Below, piece by piece: positions 6,866 through 13,681 of a stretch of DNA of 22,972 nt; the first letter of the stretch is position 1, and each line of letters starts with the position of its first letter. Source of the DNA: an uncultured Muribaculaceae bacterium. GTDB taxonomy: Bacteria > Bacteroidota > Bacteroidia > Bacteroidales > Muribaculaceae. Below the pieces are notes generated by a model. The model had not been told where the DNA came from, ran no database searches, and saw only the letters and a list, made by a program, of their open reading frames with translations. Where the stretch lies: positions 1-22,972 of the forward strand of contig CAJTYD010000052.1 of the NCBI GenBank assembly GCA_910583775.1. Reading direction: 5' to 3'. Made by a program: the position numbers and the translations under genes.

Positions 6866-8660
6866 CTTTGATTTTCTTTTTAATTGCCGGGGCATTTTCG
6901 GAATCAGGCTCTATCTCGAGAGCCCTCTCCCAGTTTTCCACCGCCTCCTCCCTGTCGCCGTTGGCGAAAAGGATATCTCCGTAATGGTCGAAGAGTTCCG
7001 ACGAAAGGTCGTCCTCCCTTTCGGAGATCTCTATCGCCAGAGCCTGATATTTCTTTGCTTCCGCTGTCTCCCCCTTCTTGAAGAGGATCCAGGCGTATGT
7101 GTCGAGGAAAGTAGGATTCTCGCTCTCCTCTCCTTCGAGGCTCTTCTCGCTCATCTCCGCCGCGCGGTCGATGTCGCCGCCGCTCTCAACGAGGAAATAG
7201 GCGTAGTTGTTGAGCGCCATCGCGTTGTCGGGGAAAAGAAGGAGGGCGTTGTCATAGTTCATGAATGTGGAGTCGAGCTGCTTCTCCTTGTAGAGGGCGT
7301 CGCCGATTCCGGTGAATATCTGACTGACGCGCTGCAGGTCCTCATAGCTCAGAGATGCCGGCACATCCCTGGGCTCGAGCTTCCGTTCCACGGGAAGACC
7401 CGGCGCAAGCTCGCGGATTATGTCGCGGTAAGCTTCGACGGCCTCCATGTTTGAATCCGCCATCTGGGCAGCCGAGGCATACATCACCTTGATGTTTACC
7501 GTAGGCTTTATATGCTTCAGCGCCTCCCGGTAAGTCTTCATCGCCTCTTCGGGCATGTCGCCGGCGATCTGATAGTTCATCAGCTGGCCGTAATATTTCT
7601 CTTCGGTCGGCGAGAGGTCGATGGCATAAGAGATCTCGTCGGCGGCATCCTTATAGTCGCCCTTGGCGGCGCTGTAGCGCGCGGCGAGGTCGATCACTCC
7701 CGGTTCGTGGGGATACTGGCGGCGCAACACGTTGAAGAGGCTGTCGCCGCGGGCCGTGTTCATTTTGTCGTTGATAAGCGTCTGGAGATAGTCGGCAAGC
7801 AGGCCGATCTTCTGCTCGAGTTCGAAATCCTCCGAGAGAAGGGCCTCGTAGGTCTTCTCGTCGTAGGCGGCGGAATCACCCTCCTGGCGATAATAATCGG
7901 CGAGGGCAAGCTTGGCGGCTCCGTAATCGGGATTGAGACGTTCCGCCTCCTTATAATATGCGAGCGTGGAGTCTTTCCTGCCCATGACCTCGAACATATT
8001 GCCTTTCAGAATGCGATAGGCCGGCTCGCGCGGATTGTACTCGACCAGCGAGGTTGTCTCGGCGAGGGCGCCGACGGTGTCGCGGCGCGAGATCCGGAAC
8101 GAGATCTTCTTCATCGTGAGCTGAGGTGATTTCCCCTCGATTGTCTCGTATTTGTCGAGAGCCTCGAGCGCCTTTTCGTAATCTCCTCTGGCCATATATG
8201 CGTCGGAGAGATGAATGAGGATAACCGTCTGCGCCGGATTCCGGCTGTAGGTGCGCTCGAAGACGCGTATGGCCTCCGGAGTGGTGTCGATACGCGATGC
8301 CATGAAGGCGTAATAGAGCGATTCGTTGTAATCGTCGGGATATTCGTCGACAAAAGGCTTCATCAGTCGCAGCGAGCGCAACAGCTCCGGGCGGCTCTGC
8401 AGCGTGTCGAGGCGGGCGGCAAGCCTCATGGAGCCTAAAGCAGAGGCGGCTTCCGTATATGATGAATCCAGCAGATGGGCGCGTTTATAATATTCGTATG
8501 CCTGCGCGTCGCGGCCCTCCACCTGATGACGGAGTCCCTCAAGATAATAGTATCTCGCCTTGTCGCGGTTTGCACCGCGGGGGTCGCTGCCGGAGGCCGC
8601 GATTCCCGCCGTTATGACGGCGATCAGAAACGTCATGAATATCAAGCTGCCTTTTCTCAT
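6855..8660 (-). CDS. exported tetratricopeptide repeat protein
   Basis: A 601-residue protein with an N-terminal signal peptide or anchor (MRKGSLIFMTFLIAVITAG), then TPR units through almost the whole length. Clear units begin near ARYYYLEGLRHQVEGRDAQA (about 35), HLSDAYMARGDYEKALEAL (about 150), ARYSAAKGDYKDAADEI (about 325), GDALYKEKQLDSTFMNYDNA (about 455) and HYGDILFANGDREEAVENWE (about 560). TPR arrays are protein-binding scaffolds; here it would act in the periplasm or at the outer membrane. It ends at a Lys-rich tail inside the start of the DUF4292 gene and begins 15 bases after dut, so it is cotranscribed with both. Partner unknown. Confidence 0.87.
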   Translation of the reverse strand: MRKGSLIFMTFLIAVITAGIAASGSDPRGANRDKARYYYLEGLRHQVEGRDAQAYEYYKRAHLLDSSYTEAASALGSMRLAARLDTLQSRPELLRSLRLMKPFVDEYPDDYNESLYYAFMASRIDTTPEAIRVFERTYSRNPAQTVILIHLSDAYMARGDYEKALEALDKYETIEGKSPQLTMKKISFRISRRDTVGALAETTSLVEYNPREPAYRILKGNMFEVMGRKDSTLAYYKEAERLNPDYGAAKLALADYYRQEGDSAAYDEKTYEALLSEDFELEQKIGLLADYLQTLINDKMNTARGDSLFNVLRRQYPHEPGVIDLAARYSAAKGDYKDAADEISYAIDLSPTEEKYYGQLMNYQIAGDMPEEAMKTYREALKHIKPTVNIKVMYASAAQMADSNMEAVEAYRDIIRELAPGLPVERKLEPRDVPASLSYEDLQRVSQIFTGIGDALYKEKQLDSTFMNYDNALLLFPDNAMALNNYAYFLVESGGDIDRAAEMSEKSLEGEESENPTFLDTYAWILFKKGETAEAKKYQALAIEISEREDDLSSELFDHYGDILFANGDREEAVENWERALEIEPDSENAPAIKKKIKDAK

Positions 8661-8675
8661 ATTCCCTTTATAATG

Positions 8676-9122
8676 TCATTTTTTGCCTGTGTGTCCGAAT
8701 CCGCCGCTCTCGCGCTCGCTCTCCGCAAGCTTTTCCGCCGCGACAAACGAGACCGTGGAATAGCGGGTCACCACCATCTGGCAGATACGGTCGCCCGAAC
8801 AGATCTCGAAATCTTTATCGCCGAGATTGATCAGGATCACGCCGATGTCGCCGCGATAGTCGGAGTCGATGGTGCCGGGAGCGTTCACGATCGATATGCC
8901 GTGCTTCAGCGCCAGGCCAGAGCGCGGACGGATCTGTGCCTCGTATCCCTCGGGGAGCTCGATGCTCAGCCCCGTCGGGATGAGCCTTCGCTCCAGCGGA
9001 CGGAGCGTAACCGACCCGTCGGGAAGCCAGGCGCGCAGGTCGAGGCCTGCAGACCCGGGCGTGGCATACGCCGGAAGCGGATTCTCACTTTTATTTACAA
9101 TCTTAACCTTAACTGCTTCCAT
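8676..9122 (-). CDS. dut: dUTP diphosphatase (trimeric dUTPase)
   Basis: A 148-residue enzyme that hydrolyses dUTP to dUMP and pyrophosphate, keeping uracil out of DNA and feeding dTMP synthesis. All five family motifs are visible: AGLDLRAW (25-32), RPRSGLALKHGI (65-76), GTIDSDYRGDIG (83-94, with Asp86 at the position expected for the catalytic aspartate), GDRICQMV (110-117) and RESGGFGHTG (137-146). Length is normal for the homotrimeric form. It is cytoplasmic and is the first gene of the minus-strand envelope run. Confidence 0.97.
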   Translation of the reverse strand: MEAVKVKIVNKSENPLPAYATPGSAGLDLRAWLPDGSVTLRPLERRLIPTGLSIELPEGYEAQIRPRSGLALKHGISIVNAPGTIDSDYRGDIGVILINLGDKDFEICSGDRICQMVVTRYSTVSFVAAEKLAESERESGGFGHTGKK

Positions 9123-9140
9123 ATTGTTTAATTCTCACTC

Positions 9141-9148
9141 CAAATTCA
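9141..9148 (-). promoter_or_regulatory. possible -7 box of the dut operon
   Basis: The minus strand reads TGAATTTG, one base off TAnnTTTG, about 19 bases before the dut start. No matching -33 box at a normal spacing was found, so this is weak. Confidence 0.25.
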
Positions 9149-9170
9149 TTCTCTTTTGCTATGGTCATAT

Positions 9171-9220
9171 ATAAACAAAACTGCGGCCACCTTGATATGG
9201 AAATATTAAGGCAGCCACAG
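9171..9220 (-). terminator. intrinsic terminator of the ferredoxin gene
   Basis: An imperfect 18-base stem: 9181-9198 (starting CTGCGGCCACC) pairs with 9203-9220 around a GGAA loop. On the minus strand it is followed by TTTTGTTTATAT. It lies about 18 bases past the ferredoxin stop and separates that gene from the dut operon. Confidence 0.7.
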
Positions 9221-9237
9221 CTTTATCTAAACGATGT

Positions 9238-9405
9238 TTAGCCCTCCTCGATTGCATCGTTGGGGCATACAGATGCACAGCTGCCGCAGCTGATGCAGGT
9301 ATCGGGATCGATGTGATAGATCTCACCCTCGCTGATTGCCTCTACGGGGCAAACAGACTGGCATGTGCCGCAAGCGATACATCTGTCTGTGATTACGTAA
9401 GCCAT
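9238..9405 (-). CDS. 2x[4Fe-4S] ferredoxin
   Basis: A 55-residue ferredoxin, found by reading the minus strand from the ATG at 9405. It has two complete CxxCxxCxxxCP cluster-binding motifs: Cys9, 12, 15, 19 and Cys37, 40, 43, 47. The frame begins MAYVITDRCIACGTC and ends NDAIEEG before TAA. This is the clostridial-type bacterial ferredoxin, a cytoplasmic one-electron carrier for anaerobic redox enzymes such as pyruvate:ferredoxin oxidoreductase. It is monocistronic, with its own promoter (9444-9473) and terminator, and diverges from the glycosyltransferase gene. Confidence 0.95.
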   Translation of the reverse strand: MAYVITDRCIACGTCQSVCPVEAISEGEIYHIDPDTCISCGSCASVCPNDAIEEG

Positions 9406-9443
9406 AGTTTTAGTTTTTAGTTATTTTTAGAGATATTACTCCG

Positions 9444-9473
9444 CAAATTTACCCATTTTATCCATTTTCTCAA
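9444..9473 (-). promoter_or_regulatory. Bacteroides-type promoter of the ferredoxin gene
   Basis: On the minus strand TTG (9473-9471), 19 bases, then TAAATTTG (9451-9444), a full match to the -7 consensus. The predicted leader is about 30 bases. Confidence 0.65.
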
Positions 9474-9494
9474 AAAATTAAGACAAAAATTTAC

Positions 9495-9502
9495 TAATTT
9501 TG
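9495..9502 (+). promoter_or_regulatory. -7 box of the glycosyltransferase gene
   Basis: The plus strand reads TAATTTTG, matching TAnnTTTG, 29 bases before the ATG at 9532. No clear -33 TTTG is present. It is divergent from the ferredoxin promoter. Confidence 0.4.
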
Positions 9503-9531
9503 TCTATCTCACTTTTTAAATACAGTCGAAT

Positions 9532-10257
9532 ATGTTCACACCCCCTCTCATATCCATCATCACGATTACCTTCAACGCCGAGACCGTGCTCGGCCCGACA
9601 ATGGAATCGGTAGCCTCGCAGACCTGCCGCGACTACGAGCACATCATCATCGACGGAGCCTCCAAGGACCGCACTCTCGACGTGGCCCGGAAATTCGACA
9701 GGACACGGATACTCAGCGAGCCCGACCGCGGTCTCTACGACGCCATGAACAAAGGGCTTTCTATGGCAAGAGGTAAGTATGTTCTCTTTCTCAACGCCGG
9801 CGATGCCTTCCACTCCCCCGCCGTGCTTGAAGCTTACGCCGAAAGGGCTCGACTGGGCGACGACATCATCTTCGCCGACACGGTGATCGTGAACAGCAGC
9901 CGCGAAGTGACGGGGCCGCGCCATTATTCCGCACCCGAATATCTCACCACCGAGTCCTTCTCGCGCGGAATGCTGATATGCCACCAGGCGTTTATGGTCC
10001 GCGCCGCCATCGCCCCCAAGTATGATCTCGCCTATCGGTTTTCAGCCGATTACGATTGGACGATCCGCTGCATCATGAACGCCAACCTGCAGCGCACTAC
10101 CAACCTTCATATCGTGGCCATCGACTATCTCAGCGACGGTCTCACCGACCGCAACAAATACGCCTCGCTCCGCGAGCGCTACCGCATCATGGCCAAACAC
10201 TACGGCCACTCTTCGGCCATCCGCCGCCACCTCCAGCTCCTCCTCGGCCGCCGCTGA
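9532..10257 (+). CDS. family 2 glycosyltransferase
   Basis: A 241-residue GT-A fold glycosyltransferase of family 2, which transfers a sugar from a nucleotide sugar to an envelope glycan acceptor on the cytoplasmic side. It opens ISIITITFNAE (residues 8-17), the family's first strand. DGASKDRT (41-48) is the nucleotide-binding loop, SEPDRGLYDAMNKG (62-75) a hallmark of the WcaE-like subgroup, and NAGD (88-91) stands in the DxD position. There is no membrane segment. It is monocistronic; the PepSY-like gene follows after 170 bases. The flippase lies in the opposite run, so a shared glycan pathway is possible but not shown. Acceptor and donor are unknown. Confidence 0.9.
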   Translation: MFTPPLISIITITFNAETVLGPTMESVASQTCRDYEHIIIDGASKDRTLDVARKFDRTRILSEPDRGLYDAMNKGLSMARGKYVLFLNAGDAFHSPAVLEAYAERARLGDDIIFADTVIVNSSREVTGPRHYSAPEYLTTESFSRGMLICHQAFMVRAAIAPKYDLAYRFSADYDWTIRCIMNANLQRTTNLHIVAIDYLSDGLTDRNKYASLRERYRIMAKHYGHSSAIRRHLQLLLGRR

Positions 10258-10427
10258 TGCCAACCGGGTCCTCCTCTTTTTTTCCTTGTCGCGCCGGAAG
10301 GCGAGAATCAACATGGCGAGAATTAACACAGAGATTAAAAAACATTTCTTCCCTATATATGTTTAAACCTATAGAAGCGAAAGCGCTCTAATCCAAAAGG
10401 AGTATAAACATCTAAATATATAGAATC

Positions 10428-10868
10428 ATGAAGAAATTAATCGCTTTACTGGCTGTCCTCATTCTGACGGCAGGCAGCATCGCAGCCCGCGACAAAATCT
10501 ACCGCGACGCATCGCCGCTCCCCGCGCCGGCAAAAACAATGCTGAAGACCTATTTCCCGAAAAACACGGTGAACCAGGTCAAGGTAGACAAGAATCTTCT
10601 CGGCGGCGCCGACTATGAGGTTATCCTCAACGACGGCACGGAAATCGAATTCAACAAAGACGGCGAATGGAAAGATATCGACTGCGGACACCGCGCGGTG
10701 CCTTCGAAACTCATCCTCGCCCCTATCCGCAACTATGTGGCTAAAAACTATAAAGGCGCCGGCATCGTCAAGATCGATAAAGACCGTAACGACTATGAGA
10801 TCGAGCTCACAAACGGCATCGAACTCAAGTTTGACCGAGCAGGAAAATTCCTGAGGATCGATGACTGA
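10428..10868 (+). CDS. PepSY-like periplasmic protein
   Basis: A 146-residue protein with a signal peptide (MKKLIALLAVLILTAGSIAA) and two tandem copies of a PepSY-like (formerly BLIP-like) beta unit. The copies match by eye: DYEVILNDGTEIEFNKDGEW in the first and DYEIELTNGIELKFDRAGKF in the second, each ending in an IDx strand. This small exported family is common in Bacteroidales. A role in binding or inhibiting an envelope protein is often proposed, but no target is evident here. It is single-gene, ended by the bidirectional hairpin at 10912-10940. Confidence 0.85.
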   Translation: MKKLIALLAVLILTAGSIAARDKIYRDASPLPAPAKTMLKTYFPKNTVNQVKVDKNLLGGADYEVILNDGTEIEFNKDGEWKDIDCGHRAVPSKLILAPIRNYVAKNYKGAGIVKIDKDRNDYEIELTNGIELKFDRAGKFLRIDD

Positions 10869-10904
10869 AGCCCCAAAACGGTATAAATCATCCCGTATGC
10901 TTCA

Positions 10905-10945
10905 ACAAAAAAATCCCGCAATCCGAACGGTTGCGGGATTTTTGT
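10905..10945. terminator. bidirectional intrinsic terminator
   Basis: A perfect 10-base stem AATCCCGCAA (10912-10921) and TTGCGGGATT (10931-10940) around a 9-base loop, with an A-run before it and a T-run after it. It therefore ends both the plus-strand PepSY-like transcript and the minus-strand sigma factor transcript. Confidence 0.92.
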
Positions 10946-10957
10946 AGAGTAACAGAT

Positions 10958-11464
10958 TTAACGGTAATCCTTCAGAATTTCACGAAGACGCTTACGGGTG
11001 AAAAAGATTCTGCTTTTCACTGTGCCTAAGGGCATGCTCAGTCTTTCGGAAATTTCCTCATACTTGTAGCCTGCCACATGCATTGAGAAGGGTTGGCGGA
11101 AATCCGCGGGGAACTTCGCGAGGATCGTGGAGATCTCGCTCACAGCGTAAGCACCGTCGGGCGTCTCTAAACCGGAGTCCTGAGAGAGGTTCAGATGATA
11201 CAGATCCTCGGAAGAATCCACCATCGTATTCTCCCGGACACTCTTACGATAATTGTTGATAAAGATGTTGCGCATGATCGTCAGCATCCAGCCCTTGAAG
11301 TTTGTGTTATCCACGAACTTCTCCTCGTTGTTGAGGGCCTTGAGGGTTGTGTCCTGAACGAGATCCTGCGCTTCTTCCTTATTCGTCGTAAGTTTGAGCG
11401 CAAAAGAAAGAAGATTGCCCTGCATCCCGATTACGGAGGATTTAAAGGTGTTTTGTTTGCTCAT
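10958..11464 (-). CDS. ECF-type RNA polymerase sigma factor
   Basis: A 168-residue group IV (ECF) sigma factor. Region 2 spans about residues 12-78, with EAQDLVQDTTLKALN (31-45) and the DNA-melting part FKGWMLTIMRNIFINNYRK (56-74). A variable linker follows, then region 4 (about 112-165) with its helix-turn-helix in YKYEEISERLSMPLGTVKSR (133-152). There is no extra C-terminal domain. It would direct RNA polymerase to alternative promoters under envelope or other stress. No anti-sigma gene lies on either side: downstream is a terminator and upstream a 540-base gene-free region. It is therefore an orphan in this window, and its own promoter looks housekeeping-type. Confidence 0.95.
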   Translation of the reverse strand: MSKQNTFKSSVIGMQGNLLSFALKLTTNKEEAQDLVQDTTLKALNNEEKFVDNTNFKGWMLTIMRNIFINNYRKSVRENTMVDSSEDLYHLNLSQDSGLETPDGAYAVSEISTILAKFPADFRQPFSMHVAGYKYEEISERLSMPLGTVKSRIFFTRKRLREILKDYR

Positions 11465-11494
11465 CGACTAATAAAAATTAGGGGATCTTTTTTT

Positions 11495-11549
11495 AGAAAC
11501 TCTTTAAATCTCTTTCAAAGGATCTTGATAATAAATTTAAACAGTTTCT
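11495..11549. repeat. inverted repeat in the sigma factor leader
   Basis: AGAAACTCTTTAAAT (11495-11509) and ATTTAAACAGTTTCT (11535-11549) pair at 14 of 15 positions around a 25-base loop. It lies about 30 bases before the sigma factor start, so the transcript could fold there. The same word recurs at 17415-17436. Confidence 0.7.
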
Positions 11550-11628
11550 GAGGTTGTTAATAGTGCTTTTGCTTTTGATTATAAGGGATAACCGGAACGA
11601 TAATTCCTATTAGCCCTGATTATCGCTC

Positions 11629-11660
11629 CAAATTTACAATAAAAATCCAACCCACACAAA
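11629..11660 (-). promoter_or_regulatory. Bacteroides-type promoter of the ECF sigma gene
   Basis: On the minus strand TTTG (11660-11657), 20 bases, then TAAATTTG (11636-11629). Both boxes match the housekeeping consensus. The transcript would start near 11622, about 158 bases before the ATG. Confidence 0.7.
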
Positions 11661-11792
11661 TTATTTCAAAGAAAAAAATTTAAAACGTTTTAAATTTTCC
11701 TCCCATCCCATTAATCTCCTATAATCAGCGAGTTCGGCTTCTGCATACCGACGCCATCAGCGCCATCGTCATTTCACGGCGATTCCCGCAAA

Positions 11793-11880
11793 GCCCTTAA
11801 ACCCTTAATGCCCTTAAGCCCTTAAAAACCTTAATGCCCTTAAGCCCTTAAAAACCTTAAAAACCTTAAAGACCTTAATG
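11793..11880. repeat. CCTTAA tandem array
   Basis: About ten units of (C)CCTTAA with 2-4 base spacers, each 8-10 bases long. Inside it a 26-base block (11809-11834, starting TGCCCTTAAG) is repeated exactly at 11835-11860, so the array has grown by block duplication. It is non-coding. Confidence 0.9.
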
Positions 11881-11900
11881 CCACCTATCTTAAAATCACA

Positions 11901-11929
11901 AGCGGGTTACGCATCACGCGCAGCCCGCT
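11901..11929 (-). terminator. possible terminator after susD-1
   Basis: AGCGGG (11901-11906) pairs with CCCGCT (11924-11929), with a small inner GCG/CGC pairing. On the minus strand a TTTTAAG run follows only after a few bases. It lies about 75 bases past the susD-1 stop. Weak. Confidence 0.3.
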
Positions 11930-12004
11930 CGGATGATTTAGCACTTACCTCTAAATCAAAAAATATATCAACTTAAAAAAATCTAACTAATGAAGTCGAT
12001 TCCA

Positions 12005-13669
12005 TTATTTGCTTCCCGGAGTCCAGTCGGCCGATTCCTGTCCTACGACAAGAGTGTTATACTGTGTCTCCATCTGAGGATAGACGAAGGTCCAGTCGTT
12101 TACATCCTGCGGGCCGCAACCCTTGAACGAAGAGTTCCAGGAGCCACCCTCCGTATAGGTTGGACGGACAAGTGTATCGCCCCAGCGTTTGAGGTCGAAC
12201 CAGTTGAAGCCCTCGCCCTGGAGGTCGAACTTGCGGTATTTCTTGATCTCTTCGAAGAGAGCGTCACCGGTAAGAGTGCAGGTATAGCTTGAGTTGTAGG
12301 GCTGAACGGTCTTCTCAAGAAGCTTGGCTGCCTCGGTGTCGTTGCCGAGCTGATGCTGGGCCTCAGCCTCGTTGTAATACATCTCGGCGGCGCGGAACAG
12401 ACAAAGCTGACCTACACCCATCTCGTCCTGCGACTGGAATTTGGTGGAAAGATAATAGAAGAGTGAGACTGTAGAATATATTTTGCTGCCATAATCATCA
12501 CGGACTCTATTATAGAACTTATTCTGAAGCTCTGCGAAAGTCTTTGCATCTCCTTTCAGTTTAGCAAGGTCTTTAGCCGTTGTCTGAACTACGGCGCCGG
12601 AGCCGGTCACAAGTTTCAACAGATTATCCGGAAGTTCTTCGCTGGTCGGGATACAGAACAACGGCAGGCGCGTATCCTGGGAGGGGATATCCTTTACTAC
12701 AGACTTTGTAATGGCGGCAGGATAACTTCTACAGTTACTTGTATTGGAATTCGAAGCCGCGTATGCAAAATACGAATAGTAATAGATTGTCTGTTCGTCC
12801 GAGTTGTAGGCAGCCCATATCCACTCGCTGTTAGGCGTGTTGAATCCTTTGCTGTATTCATCGGTTCCCATGATGGAGAATCCCTTGCGGGCTTCCTGAG
12901 AATGCTCGATGCAAGTCTGCCAGTCCTCGCGTGTAAGAGCGGCACGGCTGTAGATGGCATGAGCCACCTTCACGTCCGGACGCCAACGGTCGCTTTCGGC
13001 ACGCTTGTAGCCACAGCTGTTGAATTTCTCGATAGCCCTGTCAAGGTCCGCATAAATCTGAGCGTACGTTTCCTTAAGGCTGGACGCGGGCGTCTCCTTC
13101 TGCTCCGTATCAGCGGTAAGCCGGAGGATAACTCCACGGCTGTCACCCTGACGGTCTGACCATCTGCGTGAATACATCTGCGATAGGCGGAAGAACGCGT
13201 ATGCGCGATAGGTCAGAGTCTGAGCCTCGACATAATCCCAGCCATTACGTCTTTCAACGTCATTGTCTGCAATATCGGTAGGAATGTTGGCAAGGATCTG
13301 GTTGCAGTTGCCGATCATGCGATAGTAATAGAACCAGGAGAACTGAGCATTCGTATTGCTGTTGTTCTGATGATAACCGCCGTTTATGGTGTTGCTCCAG
13401 CCGGTATAGTTGCATTTCTGAAGGCCGTCGCCCTGCATCTCTCCGTAATAGAGATTGAAAGTACCCTCTCCGTTCAGACCCTGCGAACTGAGATACTGGG
13501 CCACCATCATGCGGCCGAGACCGTTGACGAGCATCTGGGCGTTGGTATAGTCGGCAAACTGTGTCTCCGGATCTATACTTGACTGAGGTTTCTGTTCGAG
13601 GTAATCATGACTGCAGGAAGTGAATACCAGACATGCTCCAACAGCTGCGTATATTAATTTTCTTTTCAT
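12005..13669 (-). CDS. SusD/RagB-family nutrient-binding lipoprotein (pair 1)
   Basis: A 554-residue outer-membrane lipoprotein that caps its SusC partner and binds substrate at the cell surface. The signal peptide ends in the lipobox FTSC (Cys19), followed by SHDYLEQKP, a standard SusD start. The helical TPR-like core includes ARLAYSR-type segments such as LTYRAYAFFRLSQMYSR (about 150-166). The C-terminal signature GEGFNWFDLKRWGD starts at 485. Length is normal. It starts 12 bases after the end of susC-1, so the two are cotranscribed. Substrate cannot be inferred; no glycoside hydrolase or peptidase gene adjoins. Confidence 0.95.
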   Translation of the reverse strand: MKRKLIYAAVGACLVFTSCSHDYLEQKPQSSIDPETQFADYTNAQMLVNGLGRMMVAQYLSSQGLNGEGTFNLYYGEMQGDGLQKCNYTGWSNTINGGYHQNNSNTNAQFSWFYYYRMIGNCNQILANIPTDIADNDVERRNGWDYVEAQTLTYRAYAFFRLSQMYSRRWSDRQGDSRGVILRLTADTEQKETPASSLKETYAQIYADLDRAIEKFNSCGYKRAESDRWRPDVKVAHAIYSRAALTREDWQTCIEHSQEARKGFSIMGTDEYSKGFNTPNSEWIWAAYNSDEQTIYYYSYFAYAASNSNTSNCRSYPAAITKSVVKDIPSQDTRLPLFCIPTSEELPDNLLKLVTGSGAVVQTTAKDLAKLKGDAKTFAELQNKFYNRVRDDYGSKIYSTVSLFYYLSTKFQSQDEMGVGQLCLFRAAEMYYNEAEAQHQLGNDTEAAKLLEKTVQPYNSSYTCTLTGDALFEEIKKYRKFDLQGEGFNWFDLKRWGDTLVRPTYTEGGSWNSSFKGCGPQDVNDWTFVYPQMETQYNTLVVGQESADWTPGSK

Positions 13670-13681
13670 TTCTATTTCATT

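Larger units (their letters stand above)
11465..12004. other. gene-free region between susD-1 and the sigma factor
   Basis: Contains, in minus-strand order, a possible weak hairpin (11901-11929), the CCTTAA array (11793-11880), the sigma factor promoter (11629-11660) and a leader of about 158 bases with an inverted repeat (11495-11549). No credible gene was found on either strand. Confidence 0.7.

Noticed and set aside
6804..8129. Plus-strand open frames of about 205-216 codons opposite the TPR gene
   Set aside because: They are antisense to a well-supported TPR protein; the sequence is Val/Leu/Glu-rich without motifs, as expected from GC-rich codon shadows.
9478..9984. Minus-strand open frame of about 168 codons opposite the glycosyltransferase
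   Set aside because: It overlaps a glycosyltransferase with intact motifs and would cover the divergent promoter region; no signal or domain is seen.
10399..10405. AAAGGAG before the PepSY-like gene as a ribosome binding site
   Set aside because: It lies more than 20 bases upstream of the ATG, too far for a Shine-Dalgarno site, and other genes here show no such sites.
11793..11880. CCTTAA array as a CRISPR or telomere-like array
   Set aside because: Units are 8-10 bases with no unique spacers of constant length, and there are no cas genes; it is a simple tandem repeat.
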